DNA from: Amazonocrinis nigriterrae CENA67 | GTDB lineage: Bacteria > Cyanobacteriota > Cyanobacteriia > Cyanobacteriales > Nostocaceae | Length of the DNA: 55,805 bases | Reading direction: 5' to 3' | NCBI RefSeq assembly: GCF_016056305.1 | Contig: NZ_JAECZC010000098.1 | Location: forward strand, 1-55,805 | Notes under the pieces: generated by a model | Databases searched by the model: none | Seen by the model: only the letters and a program-made list of their open reading frames with translations | Told to the model about the DNA's origin: nothing | Shown here: piece after piece, positions 36,632-46,523 of the stretch | Position numbering within the stretch: the stretch's first letter is position 1 | Layout of the letters: every line of letters starts with the position of its first letter | Position numbers and translations under genes: made by a program

Positions 36632-38227
36632 ATGAACAATAAAAAAAGAAAAGATAATAACTTTTACAAATATAGACTATTAATTTTAATTGTTTTTTTA
36701 TTATTAGGTATATTTTTCCGTTTCGTCAACCTTGATAGAAAAGTCTATTGGCACGATGAAGCTTACACGTCATTAAGGATTTCTGGTTATACTCAAACAG
36801 AATTTGTTCAACAAGTATTTGACGGGCGTGTAATCGGTGTTGATTCTATACAAAAGTATCAACGTCCCAATTCAGAAAAAGGTGTAATTAGTACAATTAA
36901 TTCTTTAGCTTTAGAAGAACCTCAGCATCCACCATTTTATTACGTAATGATTAGATTATGGGTGCAAATTTTTGGTAATTCAATAGCTACCACGAGAATT
37001 CTGTCAGCTATTATTAGTTTGCTAACTTTTGTTGGTATTTATTGGCTGTGTTTAGAATTATTTGAGTCACCAATCACAGCATGGATGAGCATAGCACTTT
37101 TGGCAGTTTCACCTTTAAATGTGCTGTATGCTCAAGAAGCACGACAGTTCAGTTTATGGACAGTAATAATTTTGCTGGGGAGTGCTGTACTGCTACGAGC
37201 AATGCGACTGCATAGCAAGCGATGGTGGGGGATTTATGGAGTGACAGTAGCACTAGGATTATATACTTTTTTATTTTCTGGTCTGGTGGCGATCGCTCAT
37301 GGTATTTATGTAATTGCCACAGAAAATTTTCGATTTACCAAAACAGTGAAAGCTTATTTAGTGGCAGCTAGCGCTGGTTTTTTTGCTTTCATCCCTTGGA
37401 TTTATATTATTATTAATAACTTATCTCAAATTGACAGAGTAACAGCTAGTGCCCAGACCAGACAATCTCTTTCTAGTTTAGTGGCAACTTGGATTACTAA
37501 CATTAGTTATTTATTTGCAGATTTCTGGCGTTACGAACCATTTTTTCCAGATTTACATTTTCCAGGTTTACGCTGGGGTCGATTTTTAACTCCTCTAATT
37601 TTAATTCTGGTAATATATTCATTTTTATTTCTTTATCGTCAAGCTGCACCACGAGCCTGGCTATTTATTTTTACACTGACTGGCATAACTGCATTAGCTC
37701 TCGTATTACCTGATGTAATAATCGGAGGTAAGCTCAGTGTTAGAGCTAGATATGTGATGCCATGTTATGTAGGCATTCAGTTAGCTGTTGCTTACTTACT
37801 TGCGACTAAACTGATTTCTACTAGGTTGATAGCACGTAAGTTTTGGCAATTAGCCATCATTATAGTAATTTCCAGTGGATTATTATCTTGTCTGATTAGT
37901 TCTCAAGCTGAATCATGGTGGAATAAAGGTAGTATTTCTAACCCTGAAATAGCTCGTATAATTAACAAAACTAATAAACCACTTTTGATTAGTAGCAATA
38001 ATTCTTTAAATATTGGCGATTTAATGTCTTTAAGCCATTTGCTAAATTCAAAAGTGCAGATGCAATTACTAATTCAGCCAAATTTACCCCAAATTCCGGC
38101 TGGTTTCAGCGATATATTTTTATATAATCCATCTCCAGAATTAAAATCTGGAATTGAGCAAAACTATCGACTAACTACGGTCTATAAAAAAGCTAGGCTG
38201 TGGCGACTACAAAAGACTAAGATTTAA
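36632..38227 (+). CDS. GT39-type membrane glycosyltransferase
   Basis: A 531-residue multi-pass protein. KVYWHDEAYTSLRISGY contains the acidic pair, and ALEEPQHPPFYYVMIRLWVQ is the second family motif. The C-terminal soluble part is short. The gene is AT-rich and stands in opposite orientation to its GT neighbours, with a divergent promoter region upstream, so it is controlled separately. It converges on the next gene, 64 bases away. Sugar and acceptor are unknown. Confidence 0.85.
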   Translation: MNNKKRKDNNFYKYRLLILIVFLLLGIFFRFVNLDRKVYWHDEAYTSLRISGYTQTEFVQQVFDGRVIGVDSIQKYQRPNSEKGVISTINSLALEEPQHPPFYYVMIRLWVQIFGNSIATTRILSAIISLLTFVGIYWLCLELFESPITAWMSIALLAVSPLNVLYAQEARQFSLWTVIILLGSAVLLRAMRLHSKRWWGIYGVTVALGLYTFLFSGLVAIAHGIYVIATENFRFTKTVKAYLVAASAGFFAFIPWIYIIINNLSQIDRVTASAQTRQSLSSLVATWITNISYLFADFWRYEPFFPDLHFPGLRWGRFLTPLILILVIYSFLFLYRQAAPRAWLFIFTLTGITALALVLPDVIIGGKLSVRARYVMPCYVGIQLAVAYLLATKLISTRLIARKFWQLAIIIVISSGLLSCLISSQAESWWNKGSISNPEIARIINKTNKPLLISSNNSLNIGDLMSLSHLLNSKVQMQLLIQPNLPQIPAGFSDIFLYNPSPELKSGIEQNYRLTTVYKKARLWRLQKTKI

Positions 38228-38291
38228 CTAATGAGATAATCTGAATCTATAAATAGTTTCTTCCGCTAAAATAACGATAAATTTAAGTTTT

Positions 38292-39974
38292 TCAAGAACG
38301 TGTATAAAGCTTGAGGGTAAATTTATCTAAAGACATTGTGCCTGAAACATCTTGAGTATTTTTCAGCTGAAACTTATTTGACAAAATCTGTTGAATTCTT
38401 TGATTCTCTCTGTTTATTTCCGCTTCTGTTTTCAAACGAGACCATAAGGGATCACTACTATCTAACCAGAGAACACGAGGATATTTTTCAGCTTCATCCT
38501 TCAAGACTTTTTCTAAAGAAGTTGCCAGATTGGCAGGCTTATCAGCTAACAGCATGACATTAGCTTGGGGAGGAATATAATAAGCCAAACGCATAACATG
38601 GCCCCAAGCTTTGGAATTCATAGCAATTAAGGTTGGCTGATTTGTATCTTGTAAAATCAAATCTGCAACTCTATGGAAAACTGAGCGATGCCGTAGGCTA
38701 AAATCACCGATACTAATGGTGAGATACAAAAATAATAAACTAGCTACTATAGATGTACGCCACTGACTAGGTACACCTCGTTCTACCCACAAAACTAGCA
38801 ATAATAAACAGCCGGGTAGAATAATAATCATAGTCCTTCCCCAGCCAAATCCTACAGTAAACTTTTGAGCTACAATGTCTACTCCTAGAGCTAGTGACAA
38901 CGGTAAAAGCCCTAATATTAAAGCTACAGTTAAGTTTGTTTTTTCACCACATTTCCAAAGGCTAATGCTAGAGGCTAAAAGCAGCAAAATTACTAAGCAA
39001 CCAGCTATGGCTACACTCATCGGTGCTAAACTAGATACCCAGTCTCCCACAAGCAAGTTAATACCCAAAGTTTGAGCAACATCTTGCAAATGTTGTAACC
39101 ATGCAGAACTAACTTCTTTGACAGCGCTAAAGCGTTTTAAGTCAGCATTTCTCAGTTGCTTGAGAGTACCCCATAGTACCCAAGGAATAGTTAATAAAAC
39201 TCCAGCCCCTAAACGTAAACCGTGCTGCCACCAATGGTTTCGGTCAAGGTACAATACTAATACTGCTAAAGTAATGAGCCAATAAGCATATAAGTAAAAT
39301 GTCAGTATACCAGCTGCAACCGAGCCAATTAAAAGGACATTCCATACAATTTGACTGCGGTGATTTTGAGGAATTTGAGTATCTTTTTGATAAATTAAAT
39401 GTAACAGCGCCCATGCACTTAATGTTGCCCATAAAACTAAGGGTGCATACATCCGAACATTAAGAGAATGAAATAAATAAAATGGATTAATTCCTAGTAA
39501 TGCAGCGAGAAAGAGTCCTCCTCGATGTCCTAAGAAAACTCTACCTAAACCATAAGCACTACCCATAGCTGCAATACTCAAAAATGTATTGAGGCTACGC
39601 ATAGCCGCTTCACTATTGCCGAAAAGAAGCAGCCATAAATGTTGACTCAAAAAAAATAATGGTGGATGAGGTTCTCCTCCTAACAAACTTTTAAGTAAGC
39701 TACTAATAGTTAAAATAAAATCGCGTATACCTGTCTCAACAGATATGCTCAACAATGATGTATACTCTGCTAATACTACAGGTGTATCTTTGGGGCTATT
39801 GTAGGCACTATTTTTCCCAGTAGAAATTAGTAAAGATAAAACTTCGTCGTACCAAAATTCTCTACTACCCAAATTGATAATTCGTAGTAACACACCTAGT
39901 GCGATCGCACTCAGCAGTAACCACTCTAAAGAAAATTGCCCAAAGAATTTAGGGCTTATTAAGTCTTTATTCAT
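38292..39974 (-). CDS. GT39-type membrane glycosyltransferase
   Basis: A 560-residue multi-pass protein with the acidic pair in SREFWYDEVLSLLIS and the LLGGEPHPPLFFLSQHLW block. A large insert between these two motifs (residues ~55-95) distinguishes it from its neighbours. The tail carries a soluble domain. It probably shares a transcript or block with the acyltransferase gene upstream (40042-41292), 67 bases away on the same strand. Confidence 0.83.
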   Translation of the reverse strand: MNKDLISPKFFGQFSLEWLLLSAIALGVLLRIINLGSREFWYDEVLSLLISTGKNSAYNSPKDTPVVLAEYTSLLSISVETGIRDFILTISSLLKSLLGGEPHPPLFFLSQHLWLLLFGNSEAAMRSLNTFLSIAAMGSAYGLGRVFLGHRGGLFLAALLGINPFYLFHSLNVRMYAPLVLWATLSAWALLHLIYQKDTQIPQNHRSQIVWNVLLIGSVAAGILTFYLYAYWLITLAVLVLYLDRNHWWQHGLRLGAGVLLTIPWVLWGTLKQLRNADLKRFSAVKEVSSAWLQHLQDVAQTLGINLLVGDWVSSLAPMSVAIAGCLVILLLLASSISLWKCGEKTNLTVALILGLLPLSLALGVDIVAQKFTVGFGWGRTMIIILPGCLLLLVLWVERGVPSQWRTSIVASLLFLYLTISIGDFSLRHRSVFHRVADLILQDTNQPTLIAMNSKAWGHVMRLAYYIPPQANVMLLADKPANLATSLEKVLKDEAEKYPRVLWLDSSDPLWSRLKTEAEINRENQRIQQILSNKFQLKNTQDVSGTMSLDKFTLKLYTRS

Positions 39975-40041
39975 AGCAGAAAAATTTATAATTCTTCAAC
40001 AGTTACGGAGTTTGCGTAGCGAAAGAGCTTAATTTCAAAAA

Positions 40042-41292
40042 TTAAGCTGACTTATTCGATAGATATTGTTTTGTGACCCAGTTGTAACATAACTCAAAAA
40101 TAATGCCTAGAGTACAGGTAATCATGGTTACTATAGCTAAACGCAACCAGTAAAATGAAATTACAGTATTTAGCACAGTCCAAAGCCCTACAAAGATGTT
40201 CATGTGTGTGAGAAAAATTCCATAAGAGTAATTCCCTAACACATCTAGCCATTTTTTCGGGATTGTCAGCATGGTCATAATCTGAAAAACAAAGCAAAAT
40301 TCTCCAACACCTATAAGTGCATCCGCTGGAACCCTCAAAATGGGCCAAATTTCAGATGATGACCAGTGACAAGCTAAGCCTAAAATCAATAAGAAAATGG
40401 GCAAAACTAACCAACGACGCTCAAATAATAAATTTTGAATTAACAAATAAAAACTGGGAATTTTTTTGATATTTACCAAGTTTAAATTCTGCCATTTAAT
40501 CAGAGCGATCGCCACTACTATTCCGAAGACAAATTCAAATAAACGTGATGGAAATAATGCTCCTTTTAGAAGAATATCAGTTGTTAAGGTATCCAAAGCT
40601 AAAAAGACAATCAATAATCGATATATTAAAGAAAATAAAAGAGAACCAAAAAGTAATATTGACCATCCCCAACGTTTACCAAACCAGATTAATAAAGGAA
40701 AAACTAAATAAAGCTGAATAGAAAGACCGACATACCACCAAGCACCATTGAGAAAAAAGTAATATTTGAAAATCATGTTTCGCAAAGTTGTCAGACTGGC
40801 AATAATAGCCGCTCCTACTTCGATTCCTCCTTGGGCAAATATCTCTTGTCCATAAGGAACATAATCAGGCTTAATCAAAACCAACCCTAAAGCTAATAAG
40901 TGAGCCAACCAGTATAAAGGTAACAAACGTAAAGCTCTGCGCCGCCAAAACGATATCACACTAAAAGAGGCAGATTTTGATTTAGATACCTGATATCGTT
41001 GCCACCAAGATGCAGCTAATCCAAAACCACTAGCTATCAGAAAAAAATGAACTCCTTGCTCTCCTATCAGACATAAAGTAGAGAGTAAACTCTCTACTAA
41101 ACTTTTGAATCCATATTCTTTAGATGCTGCTAATATTTGAAAGAATGATGGCGAGCCTTTGCTGTATTGCCAAAGATGGTAAGTAACAACCATCAATATA
41201 GCCAAACCCTTAATTGCAGGTAGAGTTTGACTGAGGCGGTTATAGTTTTCGGCGAAAGGTATGGGGTTGGTTTTGGTAAAACTTATTGGCAT
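40042..41292 (-). CDS. Acyltransferase family 3 (OafA/YrhL-like) membrane protein
   Basis: A 416-residue protein with about 10 membrane helices. LPAIKGLAILMVVTYHLWQY includes the conserved His of the family's active site. GEQGVHFFLIASGFGLA and SFWRRRALRLLPLYWLAHLL are the other two signature blocks. Relatives transfer acyl groups to exported sugars or lipids. It lies upstream of a GT39 gene on the same strand, so it probably modifies the glycan assembled by this block. The acyl donor is not indicated. Confidence 0.9.
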   Translation of the reverse strand: MPISFTKTNPIPFAENYNRLSQTLPAIKGLAILMVVTYHLWQYSKGSPSFFQILAASKEYGFKSLVESLLSTLCLIGEQGVHFFLIASGFGLAASWWQRYQVSKSKSASFSVISFWRRRALRLLPLYWLAHLLALGLVLIKPDYVPYGQEIFAQGGIEVGAAIIASLTTLRNMIFKYYFFLNGAWWYVGLSIQLYLVFPLLIWFGKRWGWSILLFGSLLFSLIYRLLIVFLALDTLTTDILLKGALFPSRLFEFVFGIVVAIALIKWQNLNLVNIKKIPSFYLLIQNLLFERRWLVLPIFLLILGLACHWSSSEIWPILRVPADALIGVGEFCFVFQIMTMLTIPKKWLDVLGNYSYGIFLTHMNIFVGLWTVLNTVISFYWLRLAIVTMITCTLGIIFELCYNWVTKQYLSNKSA

Positions 41293-42001
41293 AAATGCAT
41301 AAATATAGTTAGGAATGACGAAATTAAATTGATACTAATTTTGTGTGAGGTTGCACTTTATTCCCCCACAAACTTCAGCCTGGACAGTATTTTTAAGGGC
41401 TGTTGCCATTGTCAAAAGCCTTACATAACCATAATTTACCTGAATTTACTTGAATTTACTGGAATTAAAATTATTTTTTATACTTTTAGATTGGACAAAA
41501 CTATTTAATTAAGTTATCAAAGATACTGAGATTACCACTGCTCAAGGAAAAACTTCAACTTCAGCAAAACTGGTATTGAGTCTCAAGAATCAAATCTGCT
41601 ATGTAGCCTTTAGCTAAATCCTAGGGGCTTTTTCTATCGTTCAAGCTATCCTTAGTAAAGTGCTGAGGAGCCAGTGCGTTGGGGAGACACTGCGTTGCGC
41701 GGGTTAAGAGCGTTGAAGCAAGTGTCGTCGGCTTCGCCGAATTGAAGCATCTGGCGTTGCTGAGTGCTTAGTAGAAAGCCAGTTTTTTTCACAGCTAGCT
41801 TTGAGCAATGAACATTGTCCTAACCTATGTGACTACGGCTATAGTCACAGTCAGACATTTATTGCCACCAGAAAGAAAAGCTAGGAAATAGACAGAGCAG
41901 GGATTTAGACAATTCAGGAGAAGTATTCACAAGCACAGAGCAGGAGTAAAATCAACTTATTGTCAAAATATAAAAAGTAACCTGGTTGTAACTAGTGCCC
42001 T
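41293..42001. other. Intergenic region of about 700 bases, no gene
   Basis: It holds GAATTTACT repeats near 41445 and a GC-richer stretch near 41670-41780 (GCGTTG/CTGCGTTG motifs, TCGTCGGCTTCGCCGA palindrome) that looks like a dispersed cyanobacterial repeat. No reading frame or RNA is convincing. Confidence 0.5.
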
Positions 42002-43141
42002 GTGAAGCTTAAAACTGTTGATGCTATTCTCGACCGTGCCCTAATGGGGTATGATGTATCTCCCGAAGAGGGAGTATTTTTGTTAAAACAAACTGACCCA
42101 GAGGCGATCGCAGCCATTCAAGTCACCGCAGACAAACTCCGCCACGCTCAAGCAGGTGATACCGTCACATACATCATTAACCGAAATATTAACTTTACTA
42201 ATATTTGTGAGCAGCATTGTAGTTTTTGTGCTTTTCGTCGGGATGATGGTGATACGGGCGCTTACTGGTTAGATTGGACGCAAATTTTAGAAAAGTCCCA
42301 AGATGCAGTCAAACGTGGTGCAACAGAAATCTGTATGCAGGGAGGATTGAATCCACAAGCGCAGATCAATGGTAAATCTTTGCCTTATTACCTGAAACTG
42401 GTAGAAACCATCAAGCAGGAATTTCCCCAAATACACCTACATGCTTTTTCCCCCCAAGAAGTTCAATTTATCGCCAGAATTGATGGACTTGAGTATGTTG
42501 ATGTGATAGCTGCTTTACGCGATGCTGGTGTTGGTTCAATGCCAGGAACAGCTGCTGAGGTGTTGGACGATGAAGTGCGACGGGTGTTGTGTCCAGAGAA
42601 GATTGATACAGCTACTTGGCTAGAAATTATTAGTACATCTCACAGATTGGGTTTACACACCACTAGCACTATGTTATCTGGACATATTGAAACGCCAGAA
42701 CAACAAATTGGGCATTTAGAAAAATTGCGATCGCTCCAAAAAACTGCCATCAATCAAGGATATCCAGCGCGTATCACTGAGTTTATTTTATTACCGTTTG
42801 TTGGACAAGAAGCGCCTAAATCCTTACGCCGTCGAGTCGGACGCGATCAACCGATTCTAGCTGATGCACTGCTATTAGGGGCTGTAGCACGGATTTTTCT
42901 AGGAAATTGGATTCCTAACCATCAGCCAAGTTGGGTAAAGTTGGGACTAGCTGGGGCCACAGAAGCTTTAACTTGGGGTTGTAATGATATTGGTGGCACA
43001 TTAATGGAAGAGCATATCACCACAATGGCAGGTGCTTTAGGTGGTACTTGCATGGAAGTCGAAACCTTGCAAGCTGCGATCGCTTCTTTAGGACGCCCCT
43101 ATCAACAACGCGATACCCTTTATCAAAAAGTTAAGAGTTAG
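42002..43141 (+). CDS. cofH: CofH, FO synthase subunit 2 (radical SAM)
   Basis: A radical SAM enzyme that joins tyrosine-derived 4-hydroxybenzyl to 5-amino-6-ribitylaminouracil on the way to the deazaflavin FO, precursor of F420 and the chromophore of some cyanobacterial photolyases. The iron-sulfur Cys are 69, 73 and 76 (CEQHCSFC). [11 protein letters not shown] and the [15 protein letters not shown] block fit CofH rather than CofG. It has 379 residues, the normal length. The start is GTG 42002. CofG is not in the window, so the two subunits are unlinked here. No F420 genes are nearby. Confidence 0.93.
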   Translation: MKLKTVDAILDRALMGYDVSPEEGVFLLKQTDPEAIAAIQVTADKLRHAQAGDTVTYIINRNINFTNICEQHCSFCAFRRDDGDTGAYWLDWTQILEKSQDAVKRGATEICMQGGLNPQAQINGKSLPYYLKLVETIKQEFPQIHLHAFSPQEVQFIARIDGLEYVDVIAALRDAGVGSMPGTAAEVLDDEVRRVLCPEKIDTATWLEIISTSHRLGLHTTSTMLSGHIETPEQQIGHLEKLRSLQKTAINQGYPARITEFILLPFVGQEAPKSLRRRVGRDQPILADALLLGAVARIFLGNWIPNHQPSWVKLGLAGATEALTWGCNDIGGTLMEEHITTMAGALGGTCMEVETLQAAIASLGRPYQQRDTLYQKVKS

Positions 43142-43270
43142 GAGTTAAGAGTTAGGAGCTAAGAGTTAGGAGTTCTTAATTCTTTACTCAGCACTCAGCA
43201 CTCATCAGTACAGACGATTCGGCGAATCGTCTCTACTCAGCACTCAGCATTCAGCACTCAGCACTCTCAT
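43142..43270. repeat. Tandem repeats and a palindrome between cofH and psb27
   Basis: GAGTTAG-type units are followed by CTCAGCACT-type units. Between them a 10-bp perfect inverted repeat (AGACGATTCG / CGAATCGTCT at 43212-43232) has a one-base centre. Confidence 0.8.
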
Positions 43271-43335
43271 GATCCCCAAGACCCCAATCCAGGATAGGAT
43301 GGACGTTGATTTACGTATAGTTTCAGATGATGCAT

Positions 43336-43731
43336 ATGAAACGCTATTGGTCGCGTCTGCTTGCCTTAGTTTTAGTTGTAGCCATTGGTTTAATGGGTTG
43401 TTCTAGCCCCGACAGTCTGACGGGAGATTATCGCCAAGACACCTTGGCTGTGGTCAATATCATGAAACAAGCCCTAGAGTTAACAGAAGATTCACCAAAC
43501 AAAGCAGCAATTCAAGCAGAAGCGCGTCAAAAAATTAATGACTTTTCAGCTCGCTACCAAAGGGCAAACTCTGTTTCCGGTCTTAGCTCCTTTACAACTA
43601 TGCGAACAGCCCTCAACTCTTTGGCAGGACACTACAGTTCTTACCCAAACCGACCCATACCACAAAAACTCAAAACTCGCCTAGAGCAAGAGTTACAACA
43701 GGTAGAGTCTGCACTCCGACGTGGTGGTTAA
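43336..43731 (+). CDS. psb27: Psb27, photosystem II assembly lipoprotein
   Basis: A thylakoid-lumen lipoprotein that binds CP43 in assembly intermediates and keeps the Mn cluster from loading too soon. From ATG 43336 (MKRYWSRLLALVLVVAIGLM) it has about 131 residues; two ATGs 6 and 9 bases upstream are alternatives. The lipobox ends LMGC, with the acylated Cys directly after. The mature part has the four-helix pattern with TGDYRQDTLAVVNIMKQAL and SGLSSFTTMRTALNSLAGHY. It is a single gene, with a hairpin after it at 43759-43788. Confidence 0.95.
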   Translation: MKRYWSRLLALVLVVAIGLMGCSSPDSLTGDYRQDTLAVVNIMKQALELTEDSPNKAAIQAEARQKINDFSARYQRANSVSGLSSFTTMRTALNSLAGHYSSYPNRPIPQKLKTRLEQELQQVESALRRGG

Positions 43732-43758
43732 CTATCCACTACCCTATATTCCAATGTC

Positions 43759-43788
43759 ATGAGTCCAAAGTTCTGATTTTGGACTCAT
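43759..43788 (+). terminator. Hairpin after psb27, probable terminator
   Basis: ATGAGTCCAAA at 43759-43769 pairs with TTTGGACTCAT at 43778-43788. The T tract is weak, so termination is likely but not certain. Confidence 0.55.
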
Positions 43789-44205
43789 AATTAATACCGC
43801 TTAGCGTAATTAGTAAACCGTAATTAGTGAATCGTAAAGCTTTTAGACAAATGGTTGACTTATTTACGCTGTAATGAAATCGCACTTTTACTCAGCACTC
43901 AGCAATAGTTTGTAAACTTTAGTTAAATCCCAGTTTTGAATTTCAAATGTCGAATTTTCACTTTGATAGATGACTGTGGACACAACGCCATTGTAATAAC
44001 CAACAAAATAAATAACTGTTGCATTCGTATGATATTGCGCCAGTATTTTGCATAACTTAATTCAATAAAAAATCAGGCAACAGCAACAGGGGTTTAGGAG
44101 TCTTGAAGAAGTAGGCTTCAAAACCTTTGTTTTTGATATATAACATTTGATACATGTCACCCCCAGCCATCTGATATCAGCTTGCAATCAAAGATAGTAA
44201 ATGAG

Positions 44206-44348
44206 CGTGAGTTCGACAAGTGCTATTTTGACCTCTCCCCTGGCTCCTCTCCTACAAGGAGAGGGGAGTAAAACCCCTATTTTTTCGTTCCTCCTCCCTC
44301 GCCTAAAAGGCGAGGTAGTCCGGGAGGGAGAGGTTTATCGAACTCACG
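44206..44348. repeat. Dispersed palindromic element, copy 2 (MITE-like)
   Basis: A 143-base unit bounded by CGTGAGTTCG and CGAACTCACG, exact inverse complements. The centre TTTTTCGTTC and the CCTCTCC/GGAGAGG hairpins are shared with copy 1 at 12233-12383. Confidence 0.7.
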
Positions 44349-44399
44349 TTAAATGAGCATGGAAAACAGGGGAATAGGGAAACAGGGGAGCAAATCTTT

Positions 44400-44450
44400 C
44401 TCCCTCATCTCCCTCATCTCCCTCATCTCCCTCATCCCCCATCTCCCCCA
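44400..44450. repeat. CTCCCTCAT tandem repeat
   Basis: Five to six tandem units of CTCCCTCAT and close variants. This is the intergenic form of the sequence found in frame inside ppc and a GT39 gene. Confidence 0.9.
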
Positions 44451-44529
44451 TGTCTAGATGCTGCTTCTCTTCGCAACTGATTATGAATGAATTGTGGTTG
44501 ATGATTGATTTGTCCTTCTACTTTTAGGT

Positions 44530-46029
44530 ATGTCTAACCGTCCCTTGAATCTTGCAAGACCAATGTTATTTTGGCGACGCTTGTTTGCTGCCGTTTTCAG
44601 CAGTATTCTCTTAATTCCCAACGTTGGAAGTCAGTCAGCCGAGGCGCAGCTAACACAGTACTGCCAATTATCAACAGCAGCAACGCGAACAAAAGAAAAC
44701 CTACGTTTGTCAGCCCTAAAAGGTGATAAAGATGCTCAGAGCCGTTATCAGCAGTTATTGAAAAAACACGCACAGCAATTACAAGAGTGCCGTAATCGTA
44801 ATTGGCCACAAGTCCAAGCTCTTTGGTTACGCTTGTATCCCTGTGACATTAAGCCAGGAACGCTCGATCAGGTTATGGATCGGATTGTCAACCGTGGCTA
44901 TAATCAAGTTTATGTAGAAGTTTTCTATGATGGGCAGGTACTATTACCAGCCGCAGCTAACCCAACGGTTTGGCCTTCTGTGATTCGCACTCCAGGAGCA
45001 GAAAAGATTGATTTACTTTCTGTAGCGATTCAAAAAGGGCGGCAACGTGGCTTAAAAGTTTATGCTTGGATGTATACCATAAATTTCGGTTATACTTACG
45101 CTCAACGTCCAGATAGAGAAGCAGCGATCGCTCGCAATGGCAAAGGTCAAACAAGCTTATATGTAGTAGATAACGGCTCTCAAGTATTTATTGACCCCTA
45201 CAACGAGCAAGCTAAACGCGACTACTTTCGTATGGTACAAGAAGTAGTGCGCCGTCGCCCCGATGGAATACTATTTGACTATGTGCGTTATCCCAGGCAA
45301 GCAGGAACTGATTCACTCGCCACCAAAGTCACCGATTTATGGCTATATAGTCAAGCCACCCAAGAAGCTTTATTTCGACGCGCACAGAACTATAAAGGAT
45401 TGGAGTTAATTCGGCGTTTCTTGAGTAAGGGATACATCACCGCAGGAGATATCAGTGAAGTGGATAAACTTTATCCTCAAGAAGGTGAACCCATGTGGCA
45501 AGGTCGCATCCCACCGCCAGCCTCAAAATCAATCCTTTCTCCTAGCGACAGACAAGCACTTTTGCAAACAGAGTTGTGGCAATTGTCAGTTGCCCATGCT
45601 ATGCAAGGTATCTTGGATTTTGTCGCTTTAGCCAGTTACCCAGCACAGCAAGTAGGAATACCTTCTGGGGTAGTGTTTTTCCCTGATGGTAACCAAACTG
45701 TAGGTCAAGGGTATGATTCTCGCTTACAACCTTGGGATAGGTTCCCTAGTTCTTTAGAGTGGCATCCTATGTCTTATGCGACTTGCGGTAACGTGAATTG
45801 TATTGTGCCGCAAGTTCGACGGGTTTTGAGCGTCGCCAAACCAGGTACACAGGTGATTCCAGCTTTAGCTGGTAACTGGGGAGAATCGGTGAGTAATCGT
45901 CCACCATTAGAAGTACAAATGCAAGCACTTCGTCAACTTGCCCCTCAACTTAAGGGAGTCAGCCATTTTGCCTATTCTTGGCAATATCCTGAAAATGATA
46001 GCGATCGCAAATTCTGTCGCGTCCGCTAA
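44530..46029 (+). CDS. Exported family-10-like glycosylhydrolase (GHL10/DUF187)
   Basis: A 499-residue protein with a signal peptide ending near SAEA (residue ~38). It has the GHL10 barrel marks RLYPCDIKPGTLDQVMDRIV, GYNQVYVEVFYDGQVL, GLKVYAWMYTINFG, FIDPYNEQAKRDYF and DGILFDYVRYPR, the last two carrying conserved acidic residues of the barrel. The enzyme should act outside the plasma membrane on an unknown polysaccharide or peptidoglycan. It is a stand-alone gene in a repeat-rich area. Confidence 0.85.
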   Translation: MSNRPLNLARPMLFWRRLFAAVFSSILLIPNVGSQSAEAQLTQYCQLSTAATRTKENLRLSALKGDKDAQSRYQQLLKKHAQQLQECRNRNWPQVQALWLRLYPCDIKPGTLDQVMDRIVNRGYNQVYVEVFYDGQVLLPAAANPTVWPSVIRTPGAEKIDLLSVAIQKGRQRGLKVYAWMYTINFGYTYAQRPDREAAIARNGKGQTSLYVVDNGSQVFIDPYNEQAKRDYFRMVQEVVRRRPDGILFDYVRYPRQAGTDSLATKVTDLWLYSQATQEALFRRAQNYKGLELIRRFLSKGYITAGDISEVDKLYPQEGEPMWQGRIPPPASKSILSPSDRQALLQTELWQLSVAHAMQGILDFVALASYPAQQVGIPSGVVFFPDGNQTVGQGYDSRLQPWDRFPSSLEWHPMSYATCGNVNCIVPQVRRVLSVAKPGTQVIPALAGNWGESVSNRPPLEVQMQALRQLAPQLKGVSHFAYSWQYPENDSDRKFCRVR

Positions 46030-46213
46030 TCATTCACAGTAGATAAACAGGGGATGCAGAAGTCAATTTTATTCTGTAATTTCCCTGCTATTTTTGAATT
46101 GACACATTCATAGAGAAGCCAAAATAGCAAATATGATTTTTAAAACTTATATGGCAAAGTACTATGAAGATGGCTATTTTAAAGATAGAGGAGAATTGTG
46201 AAGAGGTAGAGAG

Positions 46214-46523
46214 ATGGCTTACAGTGATTTCAGCCTTGCAAAAGTAAAAAATGATTTTAGCTTGACTTTAGACGAAAGCCACAATCTATTTGCTGACACA
46301 AAACCAGTATTACCATCTGCAACTTTAAAAACTCTTCTTAGTGATTATATTCCCTTAGCCACATCTATATTCTACCGAAAAAGCTAGATCTGAGTTCTTA
46401 ATTGCACCAATTTTAGCCGAAGTTAGACGATTATTAAATAATCAAATTTCTCTCTTTTCTGGTAATGAGTTTAATGTCGATATTTATGATTTTTTACATA
46501 TGCAAAAAAACATAAATTTATAA
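46214..46523 (+). pseudogene. Frameshifted fragment of a cyanobacterial hypothetical protein
   Basis: ATG 46214 opens MAYSDFSLAKVKNDFSLTLD, then TKPVLPSATLKTLLSDYIPL. The frame breaks near 46370 by one extra T. Dropping that base restores [20 protein letters not shown] and [15 protein letters not shown], the rest of a protein type common in cyanobacteria (function unknown to me). After NVD the expected sequence is lost. The frame ends at 46521-46523, overlapping the neighbouring AlbA_2 frame. It is a dead fragment joined to other DNA at about 46480. Confidence 0.7.

Larger units (their letters stand above)
43789..44529. other. Repeat-filled intergenic region
   Basis: It contains a dispersed palindromic element (44206-44348) and a CTCCCTCAT tandem repeat (44400-44450), and is otherwise AT-rich. 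No gene is recognised. Confidence 0.6.

Noticed and set aside
43142-43270. CRISPR array
   Set aside because: The repeats are tandem heptamers and nonamers without unique spacers; no cas gene is near.
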